A DNA stretch of 64,000 nucleotides, taken from the NCBI RefSeq assembly GCF_021134715.1, contig NC_060021.1, positions 6,448,001-6,512,000 on the forward strand. Reading direction: 5' to 3'. Of this stretch, positions 27,435-38,718 are shown piece after piece (the first letter of the stretch is position 1; each line of letters starts with the position of its first letter). The stretch comes from Daphnia pulex. Lineage: Eukaryota; Arthropoda; Branchiopoda; Diplostraca; Daphniidae. The notes under the pieces are model-generated. The model was given only the letters and a program-made list of their open reading frames with translations, made no database searches and was not told the origin of the DNA. Both the position numbers and the translations under genes were made by a program.

Positions 27435-30400
27435 ATGTCGACAGTAACAGCGTCCTCCTCTTCTTCTTCCGCCTCTTCGACATCCATGGCGCCTTCACGC
27501 TCGGCCACTGCCAACTTGACGGCCAATAACAAAATGGAATTGGTCTCCACCGGAGAATCCGGCCCACCCGTTAGAATGTTTCATCCGACGACGACGGCTC
27601 CCCCGTCGACCCACCATCCCCAACAACAACAGCAGCAACAACAGCAACAACAACAGCAACAACAACCTCAGTCTCAGTCGCCTTACCGATTCGGAGCTCC
27701 CGACAGCCGAGCCTCGTACAGAGAACAGCGCGTGATGGGCAGCGGCCGCTCCATGACGGCTCACAATCATCCGTCCGGATCCAGCGGCGGCGTCAGCGGC
27801 GGCGGTGGTTCATCGTCGTCGTCATCATCATCGACCGGGCCGTGGCACCCGACCAACAATCATCACCAGTCGGGTTCTTCTGACGCCGGCCAAAAGCCCG
27901 GCCGCTCCTTCAGTTCCGGTATGGCGTCTCTGAGTCGCTCCAACGGCAGTCTGGCCGGCACCGCCAACAATTCAACTCATCCCGCCGCCTCCTCCTCCAA
28001 CAGCGAAACGGACGCCAACGGCAACAGCAAACCGCGTTCCAGAACTCAGGTACGGCTTCATCATCATCATCTCTCTCAATCTTTTTCTCATCCTTTTTTC
28101 TTCTTTCTAACTTTCCACCTTCAATCGAATTATTAAAACCAGCAAATCTCTTCCGCCTTCTGTCCCCTCCTCCTTATTAATTTCAATTTTCAAGTGGGCG
28201 GGGTTCCCGTGTGTCCGAATCCGATCAAAAAAAAACGACCAACCCACCCACCAAAATGCCTTTTCCCAGTCGATTTTGGGGGGAAAGAAAAAAGGCGGAA
28301 GAAGCCCCACCAAAATATTAAAAACATGAAGCAAAAAGGAGCCCAAAGAAAATCCGTCCCCATGCGCGTTAACTATGTGTGTGTGCGTTGTGTAAGCTTG
28401 TGTATTGTTATCGCTACTGCTGTCGTCTGTGTGTGTATGGTTATGCAAGCCCAAACACACAATCTCGACAGTCTAAAAAAATTTTTTTGGGGAGTTTGTG
28501 AGGATTTCCGGGCGAATGTTTTTATTTAGTTTTTGTTCTCTCTCCACCCCCCTATAGCCAAGTCACCGGATCTTTACTCGACCGGTTTCTCCTTTTTTCT
28601 TTTTTTTTTGTCTTTGTATCGAAATGCCAATGAAACCTTAACATTGCGTTTTAAGTTTTTTATTTTTTCCATATTCTGTGTGTGTGTGTTCTTTTGTTCT
28701 AGGGGAAACGAAAAAAAGGGCTGTCGTGGAATGACGTGAATCACGCAACCAAACACAGACAAAGGAAGATGAAAGGATAAATCCTCCATCTTTTTTTTCT
28801 GTACTAGACATTTCTCTTTTTCTCTCTAGAAAAAGGATGACTGGAAAAAAGAAAAAATGAACATTTATAAAACAAATTTTTCCAGTGGGGGGAAAAGAAA
28901 AAAAACAAGTGGGGATGGGAAATAACCGTGTGGCTTTGATTGAGGTTGGTCGGCGCAACGGGAAAAAATTTGAGACGCGGGGCGCGCTCATCTGATGAGA
29001 GAGAAATTCTTCCAACACATACATACGCAACAAAATCATTTTTAATTGCGACGGGAATTTTTTTTTCTTTTTTTTTTCTTTCTTCCCGCTCGGAGTTGGG
29101 GAAGGGAATAATAGGTTTTAATTTGAAGGAAAAAAAATTGCGCGCTGTTGTTGTTGTTGTTGTTCCCTGGAATTTCTCGGTCTCGCTTCCATCGTTGATA
29201 AGCGCGTCGAGACAACGAACCCAAATCCTAACGGAATTCTTTTTTCTTGATTTGTAATTTTGGTTGTTTTATTTTTCTGTCTGTTTCGAATGTTTTGTCC
29301 CGATTTGGAATAACGGATGAACGTGTTGTTGTTTTACCCATACACGCAGACTCCTGGGAACGTTGGAGGAGGGTCCTTGTCCGGATCGAGCGCAGCGGGA
29401 GGTGGTCCCCACGTCCTGCCGAGTCCCGTCAGTTCAAACGGTTCCGGCAAGCAGCAGCAGCAACAGCAGCGTCAGCGTGGCGATTTCGGCGGCAGTCACG
29501 GCTCACTGGACGCCCTGGCCAGCGGAGCCGAGCGCGAAAGCTTTTTCGCCCTACTGCGCGACCTCGGCGCCCAGAGCAGCGGAAGCGGAAGCAGCAGCAA
29601 TGGCAACGGCAGTCTGGTGCCCAGTCGCTCGTCGCCCGAAAGAGATTTGGACGATCCCGTTCACGCCAAACCGGTCGGATGCGCGCCCAGCCGGCTGGCC
29701 GAGCTGCTCAAGCCCAACTTTCATTCGACCAGGGCCGCCGTGACTAACACGCAATCGGAGCCAGCCGGAACGTCTCTACCGTTGCCCACTGGCTCTTACT
29801 CTTTGGCTGTCCAGCAACAACAGGCCGTCATGCTCCGGTAGGTTTTTATTTTTGAAAAGAAATCAACAAATGGATCATTGACAGCGCGGTCAATGTCTTT
29901 TCCGCCACTTTGTCCAGCACTTCTTCTTGCTTTTTGCACACAATCATTTCATTCATTTTCGTTTTTTTTTTTTTTTTTTTTAAATTCCCGTTCCGGAATA
30001 GGCGCAGCACGCCGGAGCCTCCAGTCGGAACAGGTGTCCAGCCACCGGTGAGCCGAAGCGCCACTCTGCCGGCGGATGCATCCAGTCCGAAACCCCGTTC
30101 CAAATTCCAGCGATTTTGGGACCGTGATCGTTCCAACAAGGAGCACAAACCCTCCAGCATTCCGGCGACGACGACAGCCATCGCCGCCTCGGTCGTGGCC
30201 GTCCAAACCGGCGCGTCTTCCTCCTCTTCGGCCAGCAACTCGACGTCGAGATCCGCATCGGAGCCGTCCATCTTTAAGCGGCTCCGCGGCGGCGGTGGCA
30301 ACGCGTCCAGCGGCAGCGGCTCTTCTTCGTCGTCCAATTCCAAGGGACTCAACGGGATCTCAGGATCGCCGGAACCGGATCTGTCGACGCTGGAGCGCGA

Positions 30401-33400
30401 CGCCAGCGACATGGAGGCCAGATTGGACGAGCGGCTCAAGCGCAAAGCCTTTGCCCATCACGACTGTCAGAGCATGAGCGTCAACTTGGGTTACGCCGCC
30501 CGGCTGCGCGGATTACTGGCCCAGCGCCGCAACACCACGACAGGAGCGTCGGCCGCCTCGATGGCGTCGGCCTCTTCTTCTTCCGCTTCGTCCAACTCCT
30601 CGTCGGCCATGGCCAATTCGTCGTCGCTGGCCGCCGCCGCCGCTTCGACCGGCTCGTCCGGCAGCCTGTCGAGCAGCGGCAAAGGCAAATTGAAGACGCA
30701 AATGAGTTTCCCTCCTCCGGCGGAAGTGGCGGTGGATGCCGTCCCGCCGACGGCGCCCGTCGACGAGGTGGACACGGGCGACGGCAAGAGCAACCAGCTG
30801 CTGCACAGTTGCCCGTTCTTCCGCAACGAGTTGGGCGGCGAGCCCGAGTGGTGCGTCGGCGTCTCGAGGTGTTCCAGCCCGCAGCTCCAGCAGCCGCAGC
30901 AGCAACACCCGTCGCCGACTCTCCTCCATCGTCCCATCAGCACATACGGTGTTAGCGTCCTGGAATTCCCGCCCGGCAAATCGCACTGGCGGCACGGCAT
31001 CTGCCCCTATCAGAAACAGCCGTCCGTCCTGGAACGCGGCGACCAGGGCGCCTTCTACTACGGCAACCATTTCTACGCCCAAGAACATCAAAATTGGTTT
31101 GGTAAGTTTATAAATTTTTATTTTTTTTTTTATTCCGGAAATGTCATAATTAACACCACCTTTGCAATCCATCCAGGAATGGACGAGAACCTTGGGCCGA
31201 TAGCCATTAGCATCCGCCGTGAGAAGATGTCGCCCAGCGAGAGCGAGTCCAGCAGCGGCCACCACCACAATCACCACAACCACCACCACAACACCCATCA
31301 CAGTCACCTCAAGGATCAGTACATTTACAGGATCATCATCCGGACCAGCGAGCTGGCCACTCTGCGTGGGACGGTCCTGGAGGAGGCCATCCCTTCGCTG
31401 AAGCCGCCCGGACCCAAAGGTCTCTCCCTGCGCGAAGTCCTGGACATGGTCTCGCCGGAAATCCACCTGCCTTGCCTGCGGCTGGCCATCCCGGGCCCCA
31501 CGACCGAGCAGCAGCTTCTCAAACTGGACCAGCAAGGATTGTCCAACCACTACAAGGTGGGCATCCTCTACTGCAAGGCCGGCCAGTCGACCGAGGAGGA
31601 AATGTACAACAACGAGGAGGGCGGCCAGGCGTTCGACGACTTCCTCAACCTGATCGGCCAGCGTGTCCGCCTGCGGGGCTTTGAAAAATACAAGGCCGGC
31701 CTGGACAACAAGATGGACTCTACGGGCCTGTACTCGCTGTATTCGCAGTACCAGGATCGCGAGCTCATGTTCCACGTCTCGTCGCTGCTGCCGTTCACGC
31801 CCAACAACCGGCAGCAGCTGTTGCGCAAGAGGCACATCGGCAACGACATTGTGACGATCGTCTTCCAGGAGCCGGGCGCCCTGCCTTTCACGCCCAAGAA
31901 CATCCGCTCGCAGTTCCAGCACGTTTTCATCATCGTCCGCGTCTTGCACCCGTGCACCGAGCACACGCAGTATCAGGTGGCCGTCAGCCGCTCCAAGGAG
32001 GTGCCCATCTTCGGGCCGCCCATCCCCGGCGGGGCCACTTTCCCCAAATCGCAGGCCTTTGTCGATTTCTTGCTGGCCAAAATCATCAACGCCGAACACG
32101 CGGCCCATCGCTCGCAAAAGTTCGCCACCATGGCCACGCGGACGCGCCAGGAATACCTCAAGGTGGGTTTGCCCAGCCGCGGCCCATTGATTTGGCGGGG
32201 GGGGGGGGGATCCGTTACTACCTAGTCGACCGCAGATTCTTTGTCGTCGTTGGTCGTCACAGTCAGCGATTCCATTTTGGGGGCTACAGAAACAAATTCC
32301 ACATCGGTTCAGAGCCCGAACAAAAAAGTCGATCTAGTGTAACACGGCCAGGATTAGATTTCACAAAACTGTTGCCCTGATTATGTCCGTCGCCCGTCAG
32401 ATCGAAGCCGCCCAAATGCGCATTCCTTTTCTTTCCTTTTTTCCTCATTTTTTGATTTTTGAAATATTTACCAGAAGACGAGGAGGGGGGGAGTTTGCAC
32501 GTTATTAACCTTGCCGGCTGGCTGGCTGGCTGGCGTTTTTCGGTGGGGGGGAAGTAGGAATGTTATTCAATAATTTCCGCTTGAATTAGTTGAAAGAGGT
32601 TTTTTTTTTGTTTCCGAGGAGGGCACAACAGCAACAGCATTGGTACTGTAACGGAGCTTTAAACCACGCAGAACGACTTCTTCTCCCGTTACCGGTGATT
32701 CTCCTTTCCACTCGACTGACTCGGGCTGATTGTGCCATCCTCTTAAAAGGGCAAAAGAGCAACGCAGGGTGGGGGGGATGTGGCAGAGGTCTCTGTAACG
32801 GTTATCGGTTGGGATTTTCTGTTGTGAAAAATGACTTCTTCTTCAATCTTTTTTGGGGTCGTAGCTTTCAGACGTTGCGACACCAATTTTTCAATAACCT
32901 TTTGTGTCTTTTTTGTTTTTGTTTTTCCAGGATTTGGCGACGAATTACGTGACGGGCAACACGTTGGATAGCGGATCAAAGTTCCCAATCTTGACGTTCA
33001 GCAGCCGCAAAAAGGAGCGCCTCAAACCGAAATTCTTCCCGGACGCCGTCCAGGCGGGTGCCATTTGCTGGCAAGTGTCGGTGGATGACTTTAGCGGCGG
33101 CGGCGGATCGGTCCGGCAGACTGACAGCTTGCTGGGCATCTCGGGCGACAGCCTCGTCCTCGTCGAAGAGAGCACCAAGGAATGCATCTGGGCCGTCTCT
33201 TGTAAAGCCATTCTGGGATGGACGTCGTCAACGTCCAGCATTAAACTCTATTACCATCAAGGTGCGTGGTCCAACGTTTTCCCTTTCTTTTTGTCTACAC
33301 CCCTGAGGGTTAAAAGATATTTTACACCCGTCTGGACGTCTTGTCTTTCGTTTTTTCCAGGCGAGTGCATCACCGTCCAGGGACGAGATTGCGAAGCGGA

Positions 33401-35829
33401 TGAGATCCCCGAAATTGTGGCCCGTCTGCACGCGGTCACGTCTGGCTGTGGCACGCGGGAGCTCTCGCTCCGCAGGAATGCCGTCGGGCAGCTAGGATTT
33501 CACGTCCAACCCGTAAGCGAATTGATAACATCTCACAAGTCACTCATCAGCGAAATTCAGCCTCTTTTGGCAATCAATCGGAAATGAAATTCGCCAATAA
33601 TAATTCAATGCTTCTCTCATTGGGTGCGTTCATGCAGGATGGATTGGTGACGGAAGTCGAGCCTCACGGGCCAGCCTGGCAGGTAAATGGAGACGACAGT
33701 CTCAAGGAATTTTGTGTCCACTTCTCCAATTGGAGAACGTCCTGAAATTCCATCGATATTTCATTTCGCATTTTTAACTTTTATCTTTTTTGTTTCGGTG
33801 TGTAGGCGAGTTTGCGCCAAGGCTTCCGGCTGGTGGAAATCTGCAAGGTGACGGTAGCGACGCTCAACCACGAGCAGATGGTGGACCTGCTGAAAACGTC
33901 GGCCATCGTCACGGTGACGGTCCTGCCGCCCGTCGATCCCAACACTCCCCGACAGGGTTGCACGCTCCAGAGCTGCTCCTACATCGTCGGAAGCATCGAC
34001 GGCGAGTACGACAACGTCGACGTGGCCGGCGAGGGGATGGAGAACGGTAACACGACGATTCGCAGTTCGGGAGCTGTCCAGCAGCAGTCGGTTTCGATCC
34101 ACAGCCGGCGGTTGCGCTACGAGCGCAGCGTCTCCCCGCCGCGATCCAGCAGCAGTTCGGGTTACGGCACGGGCAGTAGCTCTCGGTCATTCACAGTCCA
34201 GGGAGCCGCCGCCCTGGCCGCTTCGGCTGCCGCTGCCGCCGGCGGCCCGACCATCTCGGCCATCGTCTCGACTCACCCGGAAGGCACTTTGAAATCCACT
34301 TCCAGCGGTCACTCTAGCGACGATCCGTGGTACGATTTCATGCCCGAAGTGCTGGAAGCCGAACTGCTCAGCAACGGACCCGGTGGCTCCACCACTTCGC
34401 CTCCGCCCCTGCCGTCCAGACAGGGCCCTCCGCCGAGTCGGCTCCGTTCCGGACACAGCTGCGAAAACTTCACGCCTCCCGCCATTTCCGTCCACCAACC
34501 CTCGCCGGCCATGGAGAACCTCCAGTCGAGCAGGAGTCAAGATCCGATTTTCCCGCACGACGGGTCGTCGCCCGTCAAGAACCGGCCGACGGGACCGCCC
34601 AGCAGCGTCTATTCCACTCCGCCAACCAAAGTCAAGCCCATACTGGAGAGTCCCAGTCTGGTGGGCCGGATGAGCAACTACGAAGACCTGCGGAGGCTCC
34701 AGCAGACGACCAGCAGCTCTTCGGCCGCCCCGCAAGAAACCGCCGGCGGTAACAGTAATAAAGTCCGTCCGCTGAATCCGCCCGATTACCACCACGCCAT
34801 GCAGAGTCGTTTGGTGGCCCTCAAGACGCCCGACCAGCAGCACGGACCCAGTCGCAAATCGCCTTCGACGTCCACTTACGCTTCGCGGAGCGAGGACGAG
34901 CTGTCGGCCGGAAGCGCCAACAGTTTGTCGCCTCGCAGCCGCCGGAAGCACAGCAAGAGCAACGGAGCCGGAAATTTGACTCCGTCGAGCGGCAGCAGCC
35001 GGAATCAGAGCCCGCGGATGTTCGTCGAGGCCAAACTCAAGTCCAACGCCAACGGAAGCGTCTGCAGCGGCGGAAGTGGCGGAGGCAGCGGACAGAAGCG
35101 GTGCAGCACAAATCTCAAGGAAGAGCTGCTGAGGTTGATCAGCCCGGATGCGGTTGACGAAGTCTCAGCTGACATTGACTCATCCGTCATTGTCACTCAC
35201 GCTCGGCCGGCCAACGCCGTCCTCTCTTCCGCCAATTCATCCGTCCAGTCGGCCGACATGGCCGACCTTCCCGACTCGGAGGAGATGGACTGGTCCCGGT
35301 TGGTCCACGCCGCCGCCAGGGCCATCCAGGGCACCGCGTCCTCCATGGTCTCGGCTCCGGAAGACGTCGAAGATGATCTGATGGACGACGAGATCGAAGA
35401 GCCGACGCGAGACGGAAGTGACAACCAAGATTCGCTCACCTCTTGGATCGACGACGTGACGGAAAAATTACGCCTGGAAGCCGAGTCCGCCGATAGTCCT
35501 CCTGGAGGGTAAGTTTGGCTTAACTCAAAATTGATTGGCAATAAAATGGCGAAATATTTATTTTGTTTCGATTATTTTTTCCCATTTAAAGAATCGGTTC
35601 GACTCTGGTGATGGATAATGTAGTGCAATTGCGGATGAATCAACTGGAACAGCACGTTGGATCGCTAGAGAACCGGCTCCGCGGTGAGGAGGATCGTAGG
35701 CAAGCCCTCGAGGCGGAGATCCGCCGGTTGCGGGAAGCCAATTCTCGTCTTGCCGGCGAGTCGCAGACAGCCGCCCAGCAACTGAAGCGCTTTACTGATT
35801 GGTTCTTCCAAACTATCGAACGACCTTGA
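27435..35829 (+). CDS. SIPA1L: SIPA1-like RapGAP with PDZ domain and C-terminal coiled coil
   Basis: GTPase-activating protein of the SIPA1L/SPAR family, which switches off Rap at cell junctions and synapses. Exons: 27435-28049, 29350-29837, 30002-31101, 31177-32162, 32931-33261, 33361-33512, 33638-33682, 33806-35508 and 35592-35829; phases agree, giving 1885 residues (human SIPA1L1 about 1800). The first 600 residues are low-complexity Ser/Gly/Ala with a polyQ run near residue 65. A His/Asn-rich run lies just before the catalytic part. The RapGAP domain spans about 860-1063; the catalytic asparagine is N957 in [13 protein letters not shown], all on exon 4. The PDZ domain (about 1205-1275) is split over exons 6-8, including a 45-nt exon 7. 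The last exon encodes a leucine-rich coiled coil. Coding GC is high compared with the introns. The ATG at 27435 is the first in frame; upstream noncoding exons are likely. Confidence 0.95.
27618..27669 (+). repeat. CAA/CAG repeat encoding polyglutamine
   Basis: Mixed CAA and CAG codons encode about 16 glutamines in exon 1 of the RapGAP gene. The mix of codons, rather than a pure triplet run, suggests it is an old and fairly stable tract. Confidence 0.9.
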
Positions 35830-36855
35830 TTGAGTGATTGTGACTTACAGATAACCCAATTCAAAATTTTCGCGGCCTTATCCACTTACTGTACGTCAAA
35901 ACAAGAAATCACCACACACACACACACACACACTCCTCTTTCGTGTGGTGTGTGTGTGTCAATTGCAGTTCCCCTTTTATGTGGTCTTGAAAAATTTTGT
36001 CTAGCGCATTTTCTATCGGAAACAACTTTGTTTTTCAGATCAAATTCCTTTGGCCTTTTCCCACCAACATCAAACTTGTCTCTTCTTTATTCTTTCCCCA
36101 TTTTTTAAAAAATATTATGGCCATACTCTTTTCTTTCTTTTAATTTTTTTTTAAAGAACCAAAGTGTGTTTATTATTAATAACTATCATCCGTGAATGTT
36201 TCGTGTCTCTCTTTGTTTCATATAACTCCATCCATTTACCTGGGCCTTTGTGTACAAAATGTATTTCTTCATTTATATTAAATACTCTTCTTTTTGTTTT
36301 GTCTTGTCTTGCTCCTTCTTTTACAATTCCAGTAAAAGTTGGTTTCCTTTTGGCTTGCGAGGCAAACTCCAATGCTGTCCTGTCTTGTGTTTTACTTCTT
36401 AATATTGCGTCTCTCGTTATTTCCCCATCAGACTCGTCTTTGTTTTTTCTTTTGTATTTTTTCCCCTCCCTCGTCAGGGTTCTCTCACGTTCTACAAATT
36501 TTCTACTCTGCCTCCTCCCACGCCTTTTTACAGAGATTTGGTATTCTTTATAACTGCCCGACTCGTTCGAACAATCACTACTACACTCTGCCTTTTTTAT
36601 ACATACAAAAAAAAACTAAGTGAAATTTGTTGTTCGTTACCTCATACGGGGTAATGCAAAAAGGATCAATAATTCTAGCCGTTTTTATTACAAAATGTGT
36701 TTTTTTTTCTTCTGTTGTCTCCCATCGTCCGCGATACACCGAATCCGTCTCCTTCAGAAATAGTATTTGAAAGAGTTGTATTTACACATGATAATACAAT
36801 GGATTCGTTTCTTTTGCTTATATGCTCTGAATAAAAATGTGTACAGTGAAACAGT
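35830..36855. other. 3' flank of the RapGAP gene and 3' flank of the small minus-strand gene
   Basis: T-rich noncoding DNA containing the presumed RapGAP 3' UTR and, from about 36650, the 3' UTR of the gene on the other strand. A plus-strand TTTTATT near 36685, read as AATAAAA on the minus strand, is a possible poly(A) signal for the small gene. No coding signal. Confidence 0.5.
35911..35960 (+). repeat. CA/TG inverted repeat in the RapGAP 3' UTR
   Basis: A CA run of about eleven units is followed by a loop of roughly 12 nt and then a TG-rich arm (GTGTGGTGTGTGTGTGT) able to pair with it. It begins about 80 nt after the stop codon, so it is probably transcribed and could form a long hairpin in the mRNA. 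Confidence 0.75.
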
Positions 36856-37445
36856 TTACAAGTGGCCACGTTTTGTTGCACATGACAAGCAGATGCTGCA
36901 TTCATCCCTGGAGTATCTGCAGAGAGATGGACAAAGTATCGTTTAAGTGATGCACAGGAATAATTTGAAGAAGTAAAACTTACGTCTGAATGGAGCACTT
37001 GCTGGGGTAAGGTGGCATTGGGGAAGGCACTGGGGTGGGCGCTGCCGGTTGCCCATCCGAATTTATGATGTTTGAGAATACTTGGGTAAATTTGTTGGTG
37101 GTTGTGTAGTTTCCAGTTGATTTGGTTTGGCCTTTGAGTCTTGAAAAAGGAGATTCAATGTCTTTCCTGGAATTTAAAACAAGACATACTTGAATAGTCA
37201 TCTATCACAGTGGTAAATTAAAAAACAAAGAAAATTCTTACTGTAGGCAGCTTCATTAATGTTGGAAGCTGTACAAAGGCCTTGATAAGACAAAAATAAT
37301 TAAAGAATGGCTATAAATAATTCGAATATTGTGATGAGACTGATTACCGACAGTAGGTGACAGATCTCAGACTTGCGCCATTGATTACAGCAACGGGAAG
37401 AGAGAAAGGACGCCTAGGACGCCTATTAAAAATTCGAGTCATCAT
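36856..37445 (-). CDS. Small protein of unknown function with mitochondrial-type N-terminus
   Basis: Not recognised. Three exons fit: 37348-37445, 36984-37166 and 36856-36916. Phases agree, giving 113 residues. The N-terminus (MMTRIFNRRPRRPFSLPVAV) is Arg-rich, without acidic residues, and amphipathic in the way of matrix-targeting peptides. The middle is polar and ends in a proline-rich stretch (PTPVPSPMPPYP). The C-terminus is Cys-containing. No transmembrane segment is evident. An optional 9-nt microexon near 37245 is possible. The first exon starts only 90 bp from the boundary of duplicated copy A, and the open frame continues upstream across that boundary, so the promoter may have been changed. 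Exon 3 is the least certain part; the gene call rests on splice sites and phase only. Confidence 0.5.
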
Positions 37446-37534
37446 TGCTGCGCCGGCAAGGCAGCCGTTAGCGTTTAAATTAGTAAGTAGGAAATAGTCG
37501 GAAGTAGTAAGGAAGTAGGAATTAGTAAATAGGA

Positions 37535-38718
37535 TTAAATGATGTTCCACTCGCCGGCGGGCCTTTTGTAAGGTGACGTCCACATTACTACAAAGCGAAT
37601 AATAACGTCATTAAAATGGCGACGGAGATGAAACGAAAAACAGAAACGCGGACGAGAGACTCACTTGCTGCCCGTTCCTCTCTGCTGCAATTTCAACAAA
37701 GAAGGAGCTACGGCTTGGGCGACATCCAGCGGCTCTTCACCAGCCCCTTGGCTGTTGGGCCCTTGACACCGACGATCCTTGCGCATCCAACCAACTTTTC
37801 AAAATAAAAGAGAATAAATAACGCCAGTCACATAACAACTCGATTATGATCTCTCTCTCTCTCACTCACCTATTCCGAGTTTTTGGGAACTCTTCCGGCT
37901 GCTACGGTTGCTGATGACAGGGAAGCGCTGCTTCACTTTGGGTTCCTTCTCCCTGAACCTCTGGGCAGAGAGGGCGAGTGCGTGAACCACCGAGCCTTTG
38001 CGTATCAAATTCCTTTCGTCACTCCAGCCATCCATTTCACTGTGTTAACCACCACCCATCAAAGACGAGCGTTAGTAAGTACTCGATCCACAATATCGCG
38101 TTACGGCACCACGGCCGCCGGGAAAATCAATAGGCTTTCAAGGAAAGAGAGAAAAAATACCCTCGAGTCAAGTACTTACCTCGCATTCTTTTTGCCCTTC
38201 CGGTTCTTTTCCGAAGTCGTTTCGTCCACGACGAAGAAAGTGACAGGAGGCACCCCTCCGCAATCGTCTCTTGTCGATTGCAAACAATCCCTGGGGGGAA
38301 AAACAATTGAATTTTGGAATAAATTTGAATGAATTTCTCGGTTTCTTATACTTGAAATAGCCACTGTTTTCGGGCGGAGTGTCTTGCGGTTGTTCCAACG
38401 TGCGGCCGAATCCAACAGTCCACTGAGCAACACCCGCCGGAAGATTCCGCCGTGGACGTCTTTGATGTAGGCCAGCAATTGGCGAACATCGCAATACAGC
38501 GCCTTAAACCCAATCAATTATTATGAAGCCAAACAATTTCGATGAAATGTATCAGGATCAAAAACACTTACGACATTCTCGGATGACTTGAGGAATTTCA
38601 ACGAGGCCGTGAGTCGGGTGACGAACGGTTTGAAGATGCAATTGATGACGTGTCCTTCGATGGTCCGAGGGGAACCGAAATTGGGCACGTAACTCGTTCC
38701 AGTTTGTTCGACTCCCAA
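37535..38718 (-). pseudogene. unc80 5' fragment (copy A), truncated and frameshifted
   Basis: Second copy of six unc80 exons: about 38572-38718, 38352-38502, 38180-38290, 37870-38039, 37665-37794 and the truncated 37535-37587. Compared with copy C, the third exon has a 17-bp insertion (about 38246-38262, plus strand) that breaks the frame in the VCNRQETTVTFFVVDE segment. The last exon is cut off mid-codon by the duplication edge. No further unc80 exons follow at lower coordinates, where the small unknown gene begins. It cannot encode a working UNC80. Confidence 0.88.

Noticed and set aside
30513-32117. Open frame of 534 codons on the minus strand, antisense to the RapGAP gene
   Set aside because: It is a shadow of the GC-rich coding exons 3-4 and also runs through the intron between them. 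The sense strand has a full conserved protein, and the antisense translation is low-complexity Arg/Gly/Val-rich.
34187-34951. Open frame of 254 codons on the minus strand inside RapGAP exon 8
   Set aside because: Same cause: high third-position GC of the sense exon removes stops in the antisense frame. No domain is visible.
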